Shown: one piece after another, positions 1-12,213 of the stretch
How positions within the stretch are numbered: the first letter of the stretch is position 1
Layout: each line of letters starts with the position of its first letter
Assembly (NCBI GenBank): GCA_028671895.1
Contig: CM053804.1
Span: forward strand, 563,001-627,000
Origin: Oenanthe sinensis
Lineage: Eukaryota > Streptophyta > Magnoliopsida > Apiales > Apiaceae
DNA: 64,000 nt
Direction: 5' to 3'
The notes under the pieces: generated by a model
Databases searched by the model: none
What the model was told of the DNA's origin: nothing
Seen by the model: only the letters and a program-made list of their open reading frames with translations
Program-made: the position numbers and the translations under genes

Positions 1-3000
1 CAAACGGAGCTGATATAAAAAATATAGATTTTGAAGAATCCTCAAAGGGGGTAGTACACGAGAATTTGCTAAAACTTGACTATGGGTCTTTTATTGATAT
101 TAAATTAATATTTTGGTATATTTGTGTCCCTATGGATATTTGAATTAGAATTTGACCATATATGCTGGAGTCCGGACCTCAAACGGAACTGATATAAAAA
201 AATATAGATTTTGAAGAATCCTCAAAGGGGGTAGTACACGAGAATTTGCTAAAACATGACTATGGGTCTTTTATGGATATTAAATTAATATTTTGGTATA
301 TTTGTGTCCCTATGGATATTTGAATTAGAATTTGACCATATATCCTGGAGTCCGGACCTCAAACGGAGCTAATATAAAAAAGATGGATTTTAAATAATCC
401 TGAAAGGGGGTAGTACACGAGGTTTTGCTAAAACTTGAATCGGGGTCTTTTATGGATATTAAATTAATATTTTGGTATATTTGTGTCCCTATGGATATTT
501 GAATTAGAATTAAACCATATATGTTGGAATCCAGACCTCAAACGGAGCTGATATAAAAAATATAGATTTTGAAGAATCCTCAAAGGGGGTAGTACACGAG
601 AATTTGCTAAAACTTGACTATGGGTCTTTTATTGATATTAAATTAATATTTTGGTATATTTGTGTCCCTATGGATATTTGAATTAGAATTTGACCACATA
701 TGTTGGAGTTCGGACCTCAAACGGAATTGATATAAAAAAATATAGATTTTGAAGAATCCTCAAAGGGGGTAGTACACGAGAATTTGCTAAAACATGACTA
801 TGGGTCTTTTATGGATATTAAATTAATATTTTGGTATATTTGTGTCCCTATGGATATTTGAATTAGAATTTGACCATATATCCTGGAGTCCGGACCTCAA
901 ACGGAGCTGATATAAAAAAGATGGATTTTGAATAATCCTGAAAGGGGGTAGTACACGAGGTTTTGCTAAAACTTGAATCGGGGTCTTTTATGGATATTAA
1001 ATTAATATTTTGGTATATTTGTGTCCCTATGGATATTTGAATTAGAATTAAACCATATATGTTGGAATCCAGACCTCAAACGGAGCTGATATAAAAAATA
1101 TAGATTTTGAAGAATCCTCAAAGGGGGTAGTACACGAGAATTTGCTAAAACTTGACTATGGGTCTTTTATGGATATTAAATTAATATTTTTGTATATTTG
1201 TGTCCTTATGGATATTTGAATTAGAAGTTGACCATATATGTTGGAGTTCAGACCTCAAACGGAGCTGATATAAAAAAAGATGGATTTTGAATAATCCTCA
1301 AAGGGGGTAGTACACGAGGTTTTGCTAAAACTTGAATCGGGGTCATTTATGGATATTAAATTAATATTTTGGTATATTTGTGTCCCTATGGATATTTGAA
1401 TTAGAATTTGACCATATATCCTGGAGTCCGGACCTCAAACGGAGCTAATATAAAAAAGATGGATTTTGAATAATCCTGAAAGGGGGTAGTACACGAGAAT
1501 TTGCTAAAACATGACTATGGGTCTTTTATGGATATTAAATTAATATTTTGGTATATTTGTGTCCCTATGGATATTTGAATTAGAATTAAACCATATATGT
1601 TGGAATCCAGACCTCAAACGGAGCTGATATAAAAAAATATAGATTTTGAAGGATCCTCAAAGGGGGTAGTACGCGAGAATTTGCTAAAACTTGACTATGG
1701 GTCTTTTATGGATATTAAATTAATATTTTTGTATATTTGTGTCCCTATGGATATTTGAATTAGAAGTTGACCATATATGTTGGAGTTCGGACCTCAAACG
1801 GAACTGATATAAAAAAATATAGATTTTGAAGAATCCTCAAAGGGGGTAGTACACGAGAATTTGCTAAAACTTGACTATGGGTCTTTTATTGATATTAAAT
1901 TAATATTTTGGTATATTTGTGTCCCTATGGATATTTGAATTAGAATTTGACCATATATCCTGGAGTCCGGACCTCAAACGGAGCTAATATAAAAAAGATG
2001 GATTTTGAATAATCCTGAAAGGGGGTAGTACACGAGGTTTTGCTAAAACTTGAATCGGGGTCTTTTATGGATATTAAATTAATATTTTGGTATATTTGTG
2101 TCCCTATGGATATTTGAATTAGAATTAAACCATATATGTTGGAATCCAGACCTCAAACGGAGCTGATATAAAAAAATATAGATTTTGAAGGATCCTCAAA
2201 GGGGGTAGTACGCGAGAATTTGCTAAAACTTGACTATGGGTCTTTTATTGATATTAAATTAATATTTTGGTATATTTGTGTCCCTATGGATATTTGAATT
2301 AGAATTTGACCATATATGCTGGAGTCCGGACCTCAAACGGAACTGATATAAAAAAATATAGATTTTGAAGAATCCTCAAAGGGGGTAGTACACGAGAATT
2401 TGCTAAAACATGACTATGGGTCTTTTATGGATATTAAATTAATATTTTGGTATATTTGTGTCCCTATGGATATTTGAATTAGAATTTGACTATATATCCT
2501 GGAGTCCGGACCTCAAACGGAGCTGATATAAAAAAGATGGATTTTGAATAATCCTGAAAGGGGGTAGTACACGAGGTTTTGCTAAAACTTGAATCGGGGT
2601 CTTTTATGGATATTAAATTAATATTTTGGTATATTTGTGTCCCTATGGATATTTGAATTAGAATTAAACCATATATGTTGGAATCCAGACCTCAAACAGA
2701 GCTGATATAAAAAATATAGATTTTGAAGAATCCTCAAAGGGGGTAGTACACGAGAATTTGCTAAAACTTGACTATGGGTCTTTTATTGATATTAAATTAA
2801 TATTTTGGTATATTTGTGTCCCTATGGATATTTGAATTAGAATTTGACCATATATGCTGGAGTCCGGACCTCAAACGGAACTGATATAAAAAAATATAGA
2901 TTTTGAAGAATCCTCAAAGGGGGTAGTACACGAGAATTTGCTAAAACATGATTATGGGTCTTTTATGGATATTAAATTAATATTTTGGTATATTTGTGTC

Positions 3001-5001
3001 CCTATGGATATTTGAATTAGAATTTGACCATATATCCTGGAGTCCGGACCTCAAACGGAGCTAATATAAAAAAGATGGATTTTGAATAATCCTGAAAGGG
3101 GGTAGTACACGAGGTTTTGCTAAAACTTGAATCGGGGTCTTTTATGGATATTAAATTAATATTTTGGTATATTTGTGTCCCTATGGATATTTGAATTAGA
3201 ATTAAACCATATATGTTGGAATCCAGACCTCAAACGGAGCTGATATAAAAAATATAGATTTTGAAGAATCCTCAAAGGGGGTGGTAGTACACGAGAATTT
3301 GCTAAAACTTGACTATGGGTCTTTTATTGATATTAAATTAATATTTTGGTATATTTGTGTCCCTATGGATATTTGAATTAGAATTTGACCATATATGCTG
3401 GAGTCCGGACCTCAAACGGAGCTGATATAAAAAAAGATGGATTTTGAATAATCCTCAAAGGGGGTAGTACACGAGGTTTTGCTAAAACTTGAATCGGGGT
3501 CATTTATGGATATTAAATTAATATTTTGGTATATTTGTGTCCCTATGGATATTTGAATTAGAATTTGACCATATATCCTGGAGTCCGGACCTCAAACGGA
3601 GCTGATATAAAAAAGATGGATTTTGAATAATCCTGAAAGGGGGTAGTACACGAGGTTTTGCTAAAACTTGAATCGGGGTCTTTTATGGATATTAAATTAA
3701 TATTTTGGTATATTTGTGTCCCTATGGATATTTGAATTAGAATTAAACCATATATGTTGGAATCCAGACCTCAAACGGAGCTGATATAAAAAATATAGAT
3801 TTTGAAGAATCCTCAAAGGGGGTAGTACACGAAAATTTGCTAAAACTTGACTATGGGTCTTTTATTGATATTAAATTAATATTTTGGTATATTTGTGTCC
3901 CTATGGATATTTGAATTAGAATTTGACCACATATGTTGGAGTTCGGACCTCAAACGGAACTGATATAAAAAAATATAGATTTTGAAGAATCCTCAAAGGG
4001 GGTAGTACACGAGAATTTGCTAAAACATGACTATGGGTCTTTTATGGATATTAAATTTATATTTTGGTATATTTGTGTCCCTATGGATATTTGAATTAGA
4101 ATTTGACCATATATCCTGGAGTCCGGACCTCAAACGGAGCTGATATAAAAAAGATGGATTTTGAATAATCCTGAAAGGGGGTAGTACACGAGGTTTTGCT
4201 AAAACTTGAATCGGGGTCTTTTATGGATATTAAATTAATATTTTGGTATATTTGTGTCCCTATGGATATTTGAATTAGAATTAAACCATATATGTTGGAA
4301 TCCAGACCTCAAACGGAGCTGATATAAAAAATATAGATTTTGAAGAATCCTCAAAGGGGGTAGTACACGAGAATTTGCTAAAACTTGACTATGGGTCTTT
4401 TATTGATATTAAATTAATATTTTGGTATATTTGTGTCCCTATGGATATTTGAATTAGAATTTGACCACATATGTTGGAGTTCGGACCTCAAACGGAACTG
4501 ATATAAAAAAATATAGATTTTGAAGAATCCTCAAAGGGGATAGTACACGAGAATTTGCTAAAACATGACTATGGGTCTTTTATGGATATTAAATTAATAT
4601 TTTGGTATATTTGTGTCCCTATGGATATTTGAATTAGAATTTGACCATATATCCTGGAGTCCGGACCTCAAACGGAGCTGATATAAAAAAGATGGATTTT
4701 GAATAATCCTGAAAGGGGGTAGTACACGAGGTTTTGCTAAAACTTGAATCGGGGTCTTTTATGGATATTAAATTAATATTTTGGTATATTTGTGTCCCTA
4801 TGGATATTTGAATTAGAATTAAACCATATATGTTGGAATCCAGACCTCAAACGGAGCTGATATAAAAAAATATAGATTTTGAAGGATCCTCAAAGGGGGT
4901 AGTACGCGAGAATTTGCTAAAACTTGACTATGGGTCTTTTATGGATATTAAATTAATATTTTTGTATATTTGTGTCCCTATGGATATTTGAATTAGAAGT
5001 T
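1..5001. repeat. ~180-bp satellite array A, mostly trimeric higher-order repeat
   Basis: About 28 head-to-tail monomers of 179-180 bp. The word CAAACGG recurs at 1, 180, 360, 539, 718, 898, 1077 and so on to 4848. Two main monomer types are visible. Type A has AATATAGATTTTGAAGAATCC and either ACTTGACTATGGG or (A') ACATGACTATGGG. Type B has AGATGGATTTTGAATAATCC and TTGAATCGGGGTC. The order A-A'-B gives a 538-bp trimer (starts at 1, 539, 2154, 2693, 3772, 4310), interrupted by other arrangements around 1077-2153 and 3231-3771. GTACGCGAG variants mark the monomers at 1615, 2154 and 4848. The array is cut by element 1 at 5001/5002 and resumes in phase at 13762. Monomer size and higher-order structure fit a plant centromeric satellite; the centromere role is inferred. 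Confidence 0.95.
4997..5001. repeat. Target-site duplication of element 1, left copy (AAGTT)
   Basis: AAGTT lies immediately before the TG of the left LTR and is repeated exactly at 13757-13761 after the terminal CA of the right LTR. Removing one copy plus the element restores an ordinary satellite monomer (TTAGAAGTTGACCATATA). Confidence 0.93.
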
Positions 5002-6544
5002 TGTAGGGTTTCGTGACACAAACGCAGCGGAATAAACGCGAAAAATAAATCAAAATAGCGAAACCCTCCGCAGGATCCATGCGAAAACAAAAGATTTAAT
5101 TCGGAGATAAAGAATAAATACCTTTAGAAGCTTTAACAGTTCATTAATGGAAGATTAATGGAGGTCCAATGCTTGTTTAATCACCACGTATCCCGCTCTC
5201 GCGATCTACGCTCTACGGTATCCACACGAACACTTTTCATGAAGGATTGATGTGTACTAGCACCCGAAAACTTCTTCTCTCTCTATCTTCCTCCTCTCTC
5301 AGAGCGGCTAGGGTTTTTGTAAAATCTCTCTTTTATTAAATCAGCCCATAAAGAGATTATATAGAGAGAGGAATAAGTTTTCTAATTATAATCCAATTAT
5401 AATTAATACTAATCAAAAATTCTAAATTATTTAATTAAGTCTCACTTAATTAATTAATTATTAATTTTGGAATTAGTTTAAGTAATTCATTTATTCTATT
5501 TATATAATTAATTAAGTCATACTTAATTAATATCATAAATAAAATAAATTACTTATTTAATTTAAATTCATAATTTAAATTATTTCTCCTTCAAGCGTTC
5601 TTTGTGTGTGACCATGTAAGTTATTATTACGTTGGCAACAATTTTAATATCTAATTAAAATTGTAAACAATGAGCGGCATCTAGTAATACATCATTGCTA
5701 CCCAAGTAATAATAATAAATCGGTGATTCGATTAAGCCTTTCGTGAATAATGTTCCATGTAATATAATCCCTTTAATCTTGATATTATAGATTAAACTCA
5801 AGGCATGTCTCGTGTCATCCTCTTCATAATTTAATCTTTATTTTCTTGATCGATGAGTAGACTATTAAAATCAAATCAACATTTGAGCACGGCCGTGCAT
5901 TTCATAGTCTCACTCAAACAAGAGGCCAATAATATCACTCCTAAAATTAGGAGGATTAAATCCCATCTAGATCATTCATATTTCTCATACGATTCATAAT
6001 ATACCCAATGTCCACTTTTATCATCACCCGGTCAAAGGTAACTTTTAATGTACTCAAAGTATATTAATTCTCGTATAGAAATATAATGATTTCAGGTCTA
6101 AGGATCATTACACCATTATCACAGTGAGAATTACTTATGACACTTACTTAACATGTAGAATCTCACAGCGGGTCATTCCAGTGCCATGCATTGATACATG
6201 CACTTATGTTCTTGACTTTAGTATCCCCATACCTATGACCAATGAGATGTGGTCATCTGTCAAGAAACATACTAGTCTTTGTGCATTATTATTGTCCTTA
6301 AATAATAATACTCGACTAGGGAATTTTAGGAATAAGATACTATTCATATAATCTCATTTTTAAGCCACATACTTAAAGATATATAATACGTATCAAAATT
6401 CCAAGGACATTTATTATGCTTTCAATTTATTACGCAGTAAACAAAACATAATAAATAAATAATAATCAATAAAACATAATCCTTAATAATAAATATTTTC
6501 CTTAAAATATAAAAAGTATTGTCTCTAGAGCACAATTACTAACA
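5002..6544 (-). repeat. Left (3') LTR of element 1
   Basis: 1543 bp, reading TGTAGGGTTTCG on the plus strand at the left end and ...ATTACTAACA at the right end; as a minus-strand LTR it runs TGTTAGTAATTG...CCCTACA. It contains a TATA-like TATATAAT on the minus strand at 5356-5363 and a pyrimidine-rich stretch (plus strand TTCTTCTCTCTCTATCTTCC near 5272). The 75-codon frame inside it is not a gene. Confidence 0.93.
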
Positions 6545-6555
6545 ATCTCCCACTT
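6545..6555 (-). other. Polypurine tract of element 1
   Basis: On the minus strand this reads AAGTGGGAGAT directly before the TG of the 3' LTR, the expected plus-strand primer position. The same tract lies beside the left LTRs of elements 2 and 3. Confidence 0.85.
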
Positions 6556-6558
6556 GCA

Positions 6559-9500
6559 CTAGAGCCAATTACCCAAGTATCCAATACTCATGGAACTAGT
6601 GTGACTTTCGTGCTTCTGCTGCGACAAAGCCTTAGTCAGTGTGTCTGCAATATTATTATTAGTATACACTTTACATATATGTATATCTCCTTGATCATTA
6701 ATCTCATTAATTAGGTGATATCTTCTAAGTACATGCCCAAACAGCCTCCTTGGCTGCTTCACAAGCATCAATATACTCAGGTTCTATTGTAAAATCAACA
6801 ATTGTCTTTGCTGTGAACCATTCCAGCATACAACATCTCAATAAAACACAAAGCCAGACAGAAACATTAAATTATCGTTATCTGTCTAGAAACCAGTATC
6901 ACTGAAACCTCTTACAACTAGCTTCACATCTCCTCCATATAACAAGAATGAATCTTTAGTCCTCTTTAAGTACTTAAGAATATTCTTGACTATCGTCCAG
7001 TGACCTTCACCTGGATTAGATCGGTATCTACTCATCATGGTTAAAGCATACGAGACATCAGGACAAGTACATATCATTGCATACATTATAAAACCAATTG
7101 CTGACGCATATGGAATTTTACTCATGCAGTCCCTATCATCCAATGATTTAGGACAAATTTTATTTTGAGATCACTATCCCATGAGACATTGGGACATATC
7201 CATTTTAGTCTCTTTGCATTTGAAATCGATGCAAAACTTTGTCAATGTATGTACTCTAAATTAGGCCGATCAATCACCTTGATCTATCTCTATAGATCTC
7301 GATCCCTAATATATATGTCACATCGCCTAAGTCTTTCATTGAGAAATTATTTCTCAACCAAGTCTTCACAGTCTGTAGAGAAGGAATGTCATTCCCTATT
7401 AGTAATATATCATCAACATATAATACTAGGAATGCCACATGGCTCCCACTAAACTTCTTGTAAACACAAGTTTCATCTTCATTCTGAATAAAGTCAAACT
7501 CTTTTTGACTGTTTCATGAAAACAAATGTTCCATCTCCTCGAGGCCTGCTTTAATCCATAAATGGATCGACGTAACTTACATACATTTCCAGCATCCTTT
7601 AGATCAACAAAACCCTTAGGGTGTGTCATGTACACATCTATATCTTCTTCAAGGCTCTCATTTAAGAAAGTGGTTTTGACATCCATTTGCCAGATTTCAT
7701 AGTCATAGTAAGCAGCTATAGCAAGCAAAATCCTGATGGACATGACCATAACAACCGGTGAAAAGGTCTCATCATAGTCAATACCATGAATTTTCTTGAA
7801 ACCTTTTGCCACCAATCGTGCCTTATAGGTCTGTACATTAGCATCCATGTCGGTCTTCTTCTTGAAAACCCACTTGCACCCTATAGGTTTTACCCCTTCA
7901 GGTGGATCAACCAAAGTCCATACTTGATTAGTATACATGGATTCCATCTCAGATTTAATGGCATCCAGCCATCTCTTAGAATTTGGAGTGTTCATAGCGT
8001 CTTGGTAGGTGAGAGGCTCATCTTCATCCATAAGCATCACATCACCATCTTGAGTCAAGAGAAATCCATATTATCACTCGAGCTCATGGCGAATCCTACT
8101 AGACCTACGAATACCTGTGTTTCTTGAGCAGTATTATTTTTCTTGTACATTCTACTCAGGTTCCTCCACTGGTTCAACATTATCATGTGGGTCTCAAACT
8201 TCATTGAGATCTATTATCCTCCCACTGTCTCTCAGCAGTTCGAGCAACAAACACTTTGTTCTCGAAAGGATTATAGAAAGAATAACCCCTTGTTTCAGTT
8301 GGGTATTCCACAAAATTACATTTGTCTGATTTTAGTCCTAGCTTGTCAGAGATTAGACGTTTCACAAACGCTTCACATCCCCAAAAATTTATAAATGACA
8401 TGCTGTGACGTTGCTCAGTCCATATCTCATAAGGAGTCTTTTGAACCAATTTAGTAGGAACACAGTTAAGTGTATGTGGAGCCGTTTCCAGGGTGCAACC
8501 CTAGAAACTAATTGGAAGATTCATTAACTCAACATTGATCGCACCATGTCCAACAAGGTGTGATCTCTCATATCAAAAAAACTTTTTTTTTGATATTTTC
8601 TACTTCATCTTTATAGTCTTTGAACTTTTCAAATGATTCGGATTAGTTCTTCAAAAGATACATATATCCGTATCTACTAAAATAATTAGTAAATTTTATG
8701 AAGTTAATAAAATCTACCTTTTGTCATCGTACACATATGACCACATACATCACTATGTATAAGTCATACCCATTCAATGATCCCTTTACCATGTCCGGTA
8801 AAAGGAGCTTTAGTCATTTTGCCAAATAAGCCAAGATTCGCATCCTTTTGTATAATTCATAATCAAACTTTTCCATGAATGCATCCTTATGTATTCTGAA
8901 AATGCGTTTCTCATTAATATGGCCTCAACAACAGTGCCAAAGGTAATATTTTATTTGAGTCACTTTAGAGCATATAAATTGTTAATTAGTTGTGCAACAT
9001 TATAAGGCTCATCATCAAAATAGAATAAACAACTATTGTTATTTAATTAAAATGAAAAAGCCTTTCTTGTCCAAACAAGAAACTGAAATAATGTCTCTGC
9101 CAATTGCAAGCACGCTATAACAATTATTAAGTTCTAAATTTTCTTTATAGGCCAAAAATTAAGTAACGAGTTCCTCGAACCAGAGCAACTATCTTTACTC
9201 CAATTCCAACCCGATACCTTAAGCTTGACCCTTATTGATCATCATCTTCCGATCTTCCAATTAAGCATGACAGTTTAATTTCCTGCCTCCCAATTTTCCA
9301 CAGAAGCGATAATCGTCTTCTTTATCAACACCTCATTCAGACTTTAGAGTCTGCTTTAGGGATTGGACTTTGGTTTGACAACGGAACTAGTTCAAATCTT
9401 CTCCTTGCCTTTCCATTTTCCTTTCTCTTTTGCATTCCCTATGTTTACCATCAATATAGTAGTAGTTCATGCATTTATCATATTGCTTTCAGCAGTTCTC

Positions 9501-10022
9501 AACATGCTTAGCAACTCAATGGGTGTTTTACCAATCTTATTCACTTTATTGTTCATAACAAAATAAGATTTGTCCAAAGATTGTAAGATCAAATCTAACT
9601 GTCTCCAGACCAATCTGGAAACCCAAAATATCAATGGTATTCATTATACCCTATAATCTTTAGAACATGTGGTGTAACCGGGTCTCACTCTCCCTACTTG
9701 TAAGTGTATAGTGCCCTTTCAAATATATCTTGTGCTCAATCGTTTCATAAGCATCTATATGCTTGTATTGCTTCTTAAGCTCAGCACATATATTTGCGAG
9801 CATGAGACATGAAACATCAGTCGCAACATCAATTTGCTTCCAATAAGCACTATGATTTTCACATGTTACATTCTCAACTTTAAGAGCAGGGGAAGAGATT
9901 TGACTAATATCGTGGTGCCCGAGGACGATCCTCAAGCTCCTATGTCAATCAAGGAAATATATTCTCGTCAACTTGTCCTTCTCAAGAACTGATCGCATAG
10001 AGAAGTTGTTTGTGTTTATCAT
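6559..10022 (-). pseudogene. Broken copia gag-pol of element 1
   Basis: This is a decayed counterpart of the element 2 polyprotein, with fragments in the correct order on the minus strand. Gag start ATG is at 10022, followed by SVLEKDKLT and then an in-frame stop near 9945 where the intact copy has Trp. Gag continues at 9660-9935. The zinc-knuckle region near 9250-9310 has lost its first Cys and its His. An integrase C-terminal piece (KTPYEIW) is at 8201-8449, reverse transcriptase at 7426-8058 (QMDVKTTFLN; the YVDD coding sequence survives near 7415 but a frameshift separates it), and RNase H pieces at 6886-7143 and 6559-6771. The integrase stretch with the second catalytic Asp and the Glu is missing near 8570-8600, and about 140 bp of RNase H is missing near 6740. 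Total length is ~3.46 kb against 3.96 kb in element 2. No functional product is expected. Element 3 shares these lesions. Confidence 0.9.
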
Positions 10023-12200
10023 TTGATATCTATAATATTAAAGTGCATAAAATAAACTAGATTGCAAATTTAATATTAATTATGTTTAAGTGATTATGGT
10101 ATATCATCATATACCTCCCACTATTTTTATCAAACTAATAGCCCTTACTATTAATTTGGAAAGTATATCCCATAATTCTTTCTAGTGAGCCAAGATCCAT
10201 ATTTCATCATGTCCTAAGTCAACCATTGGAAGTCCTTAGAAAATGATTATTTAGGTAGACAACAGTTGTCAATTATATCATATATAATTCTTGGATAGTT
10301 TGGTGAACAACGATTGATCTTATCTATCTAATAGACTTTTAACCAAACTCTATGCTTCTAAGTTCATAATAGTTGAATATAACCGTTTATTTTCACTTAT
10401 TATGACGACTCAATTAAGTTAGACCCAATGATACAACGGCCGAATATAACCGTTTATATTCGTCGCATCTCACCACGATAGATAGGAGTCCCCTGCCACT
10501 GACAGTCCTTCCCCTTATCGATCTAGGATTCGATGAGTGTTCATTCATTGGAAAGCATCCGAGTAAAACTTAATATTTTGTTAAGGGGTTTTAGAAAATT
10601 TATAACGATCATGATCACATCATAAAGAGATCCTCAATTTTTCCTTGAACCAAATATTTCAAATCGACATCTTAAATTGTTCATTTCCCAGGTAGATGGA
10701 GGATACCAATGGTCACACTTAAAACCCATCAGCCTTACGAATACGCATATCCGCTTTTGTCAGAAAATCCCAATTATAGATATCAAAAATCCATATTTAA
10801 TTCCGTGTTTTAAAAATCCATATTTCATAAACACAAGAATCTCATGATCGTTTGTTAATTTTAAAATCTTGAATCGTTACAGATTTTATCTTGTTTAAGC
10901 AAACATGGCATGGGTGTCGTATCTAATACATACATGATTAATCAATATTAAGCATGCATCTCAATTATATCTACGCATACATACCAATACATGCAATCAT
11001 ATACATATATGTAATGTGCGTAAATTAAACGTGTTTGGTTATGGCCCCATCCTATATGATATTTCCAAGCTAATGGAAATATCAAGGTCAGTCTATGGTG
11101 GTTTTAAAAATACTATCTATTACATGTCTTCTTTCTTCATTGCTCCATCATCCCCTTTTGGATCGCCTCCTTGCTTGCAAGTCTTCATTGATAATTACAT
11201 TGAATAATAAAAATAAAACTATTCTAATGAAATTACAAGAAGAACTCGAGTTACATTCGAGATAATTAAATTACAATGAATAAACGACATGCAAGTCGTA
11301 TTTAGAAACCAAAATCATAAATCAAAACCACTATCCTATGGGTCTTTAGGCCATAACCATCCACCATGCTATCATATAACACATATAATATATCTCATAT
11401 TATATAATCATATCATATAATCATATATAACAAATTTCGAAATTTCAGAAAATTAAAACAGATTTCTGAAGACAATAAATCGCTATTTCGAGGCCCTTAA
11501 CGACGTCAAACGCCTTACAGACCCGTCGGTGATAGCATAGTTATCAGTTTTGTTCATTGGCCCGATTCTAGTCAGAAAACACATATCGTTTGCGAAAATC
11601 GGATACGGCAGTCAGATTTCTCCAAATCTGACGGTGTTTCAGAAATCGTATCATATACAATTCTCATAACAAAAACAAGCATATATCATATATACATATA
11701 CAGAGATACATACAATCATCATATGATTATACATTACATGAATATCATATATTCATAATATATACATACATATACTCAAAATTTTAGAAAATCAAATAAT
11801 TTTCAGAAAATTATAAATTACCGTTTTGGAGGCTGTAACGACATCTAATGGCTTACAGACGCAGAGCTGACTATGTCAGTATTGCTCAGTGACCCGATTC
11901 CAGTCAGAAAACACATATCGTTTGCGAAAATCGGACAACGGACACAGATTTCAGAAAATCTACGGCAGCCGTTTCAGAATTCGTATCGAATACGATTCCC
12001 ATAATAAGAACAAACATGTATCATATACATACATCAACACACATAATCATCACATGATTATACATCATATGAATATCATATATTCATAATATATATAAAC
12101 ATATACATATTATATCAATATAAAATCATGATAGATCGCATACATGCTTATATATCAAAAACTGTTAAGCACATAACCGAATTAAAACGTTTCGCAAGTA
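10023..12200 (-). other. 5' leader of element 1, with conserved block and hairpin
   Basis: Untranslated region between PBS and gag. From about 10110 to 10810 it is about 96% identical by hand alignment to the leader of element 2 (22440-23145), closer than the coding regions (about 88% in an RT stretch). Weaker similarity continues to about 11365. At 10441-10462 there is a perfect 8-bp stem (CGAATATA / TATATTCG) around a 6-nt ACCGTT loop, with an imperfect copy at 10375-10394. Beyond 11400 it is very AT-rich and tandemly duplicated. Short open frames here show no homology and are not called. A packaging, dimerisation or translation role is inferred. Confidence 0.7.
11438..12110. repeat. ~331-bp tandem duplication in leader of element 1
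   Basis: Two diverged direct copies with an offset of about 331-332 bp. AGTCAGAAAACACATATCG occurs at 11570 and 11902, and ATGAATATCATATATTCATA at 11738 and 12069. Element 3 has the same pair (AGTCAG at 33948 and 34280), so the duplication predates both insertions. Confidence 0.85.
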
Positions 12201-12212
12201 GCTCTGATACCA
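12201..12212 (-). other. Primer binding site of element 1 (initiator-Met tRNA)
   Basis: The minus strand reads TGGTATCAGAGC, the standard complement of the 3' end of plant initiator methionine tRNA, one base inside the right LTR. This sets the right LTR as the 5' LTR. Confidence 0.93.
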
Positions 12213-12213
12213 T

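Noticed and set aside
898..1077. CENP-B box in type B monomers
   Set aside because: TTGAATCGGGG supplies the A..CGGG half, but the required TTCG half is AAAA at that spacing. No monomer type I read has a full box.
6124..6351. 75-codon frame, repeated at 13336, 28502 and 35716
   Set aside because: It lies inside the LTRs of elements 1 and 3, on the strand opposite to the element, and recurs only because the LTRs do. No protein feature supports it.
12201..12212. tRNA gene at the GCTCTGATACCA sites
   Set aside because: Only the 12-base PBS is present, without acceptor, D, anticodon or T arms.
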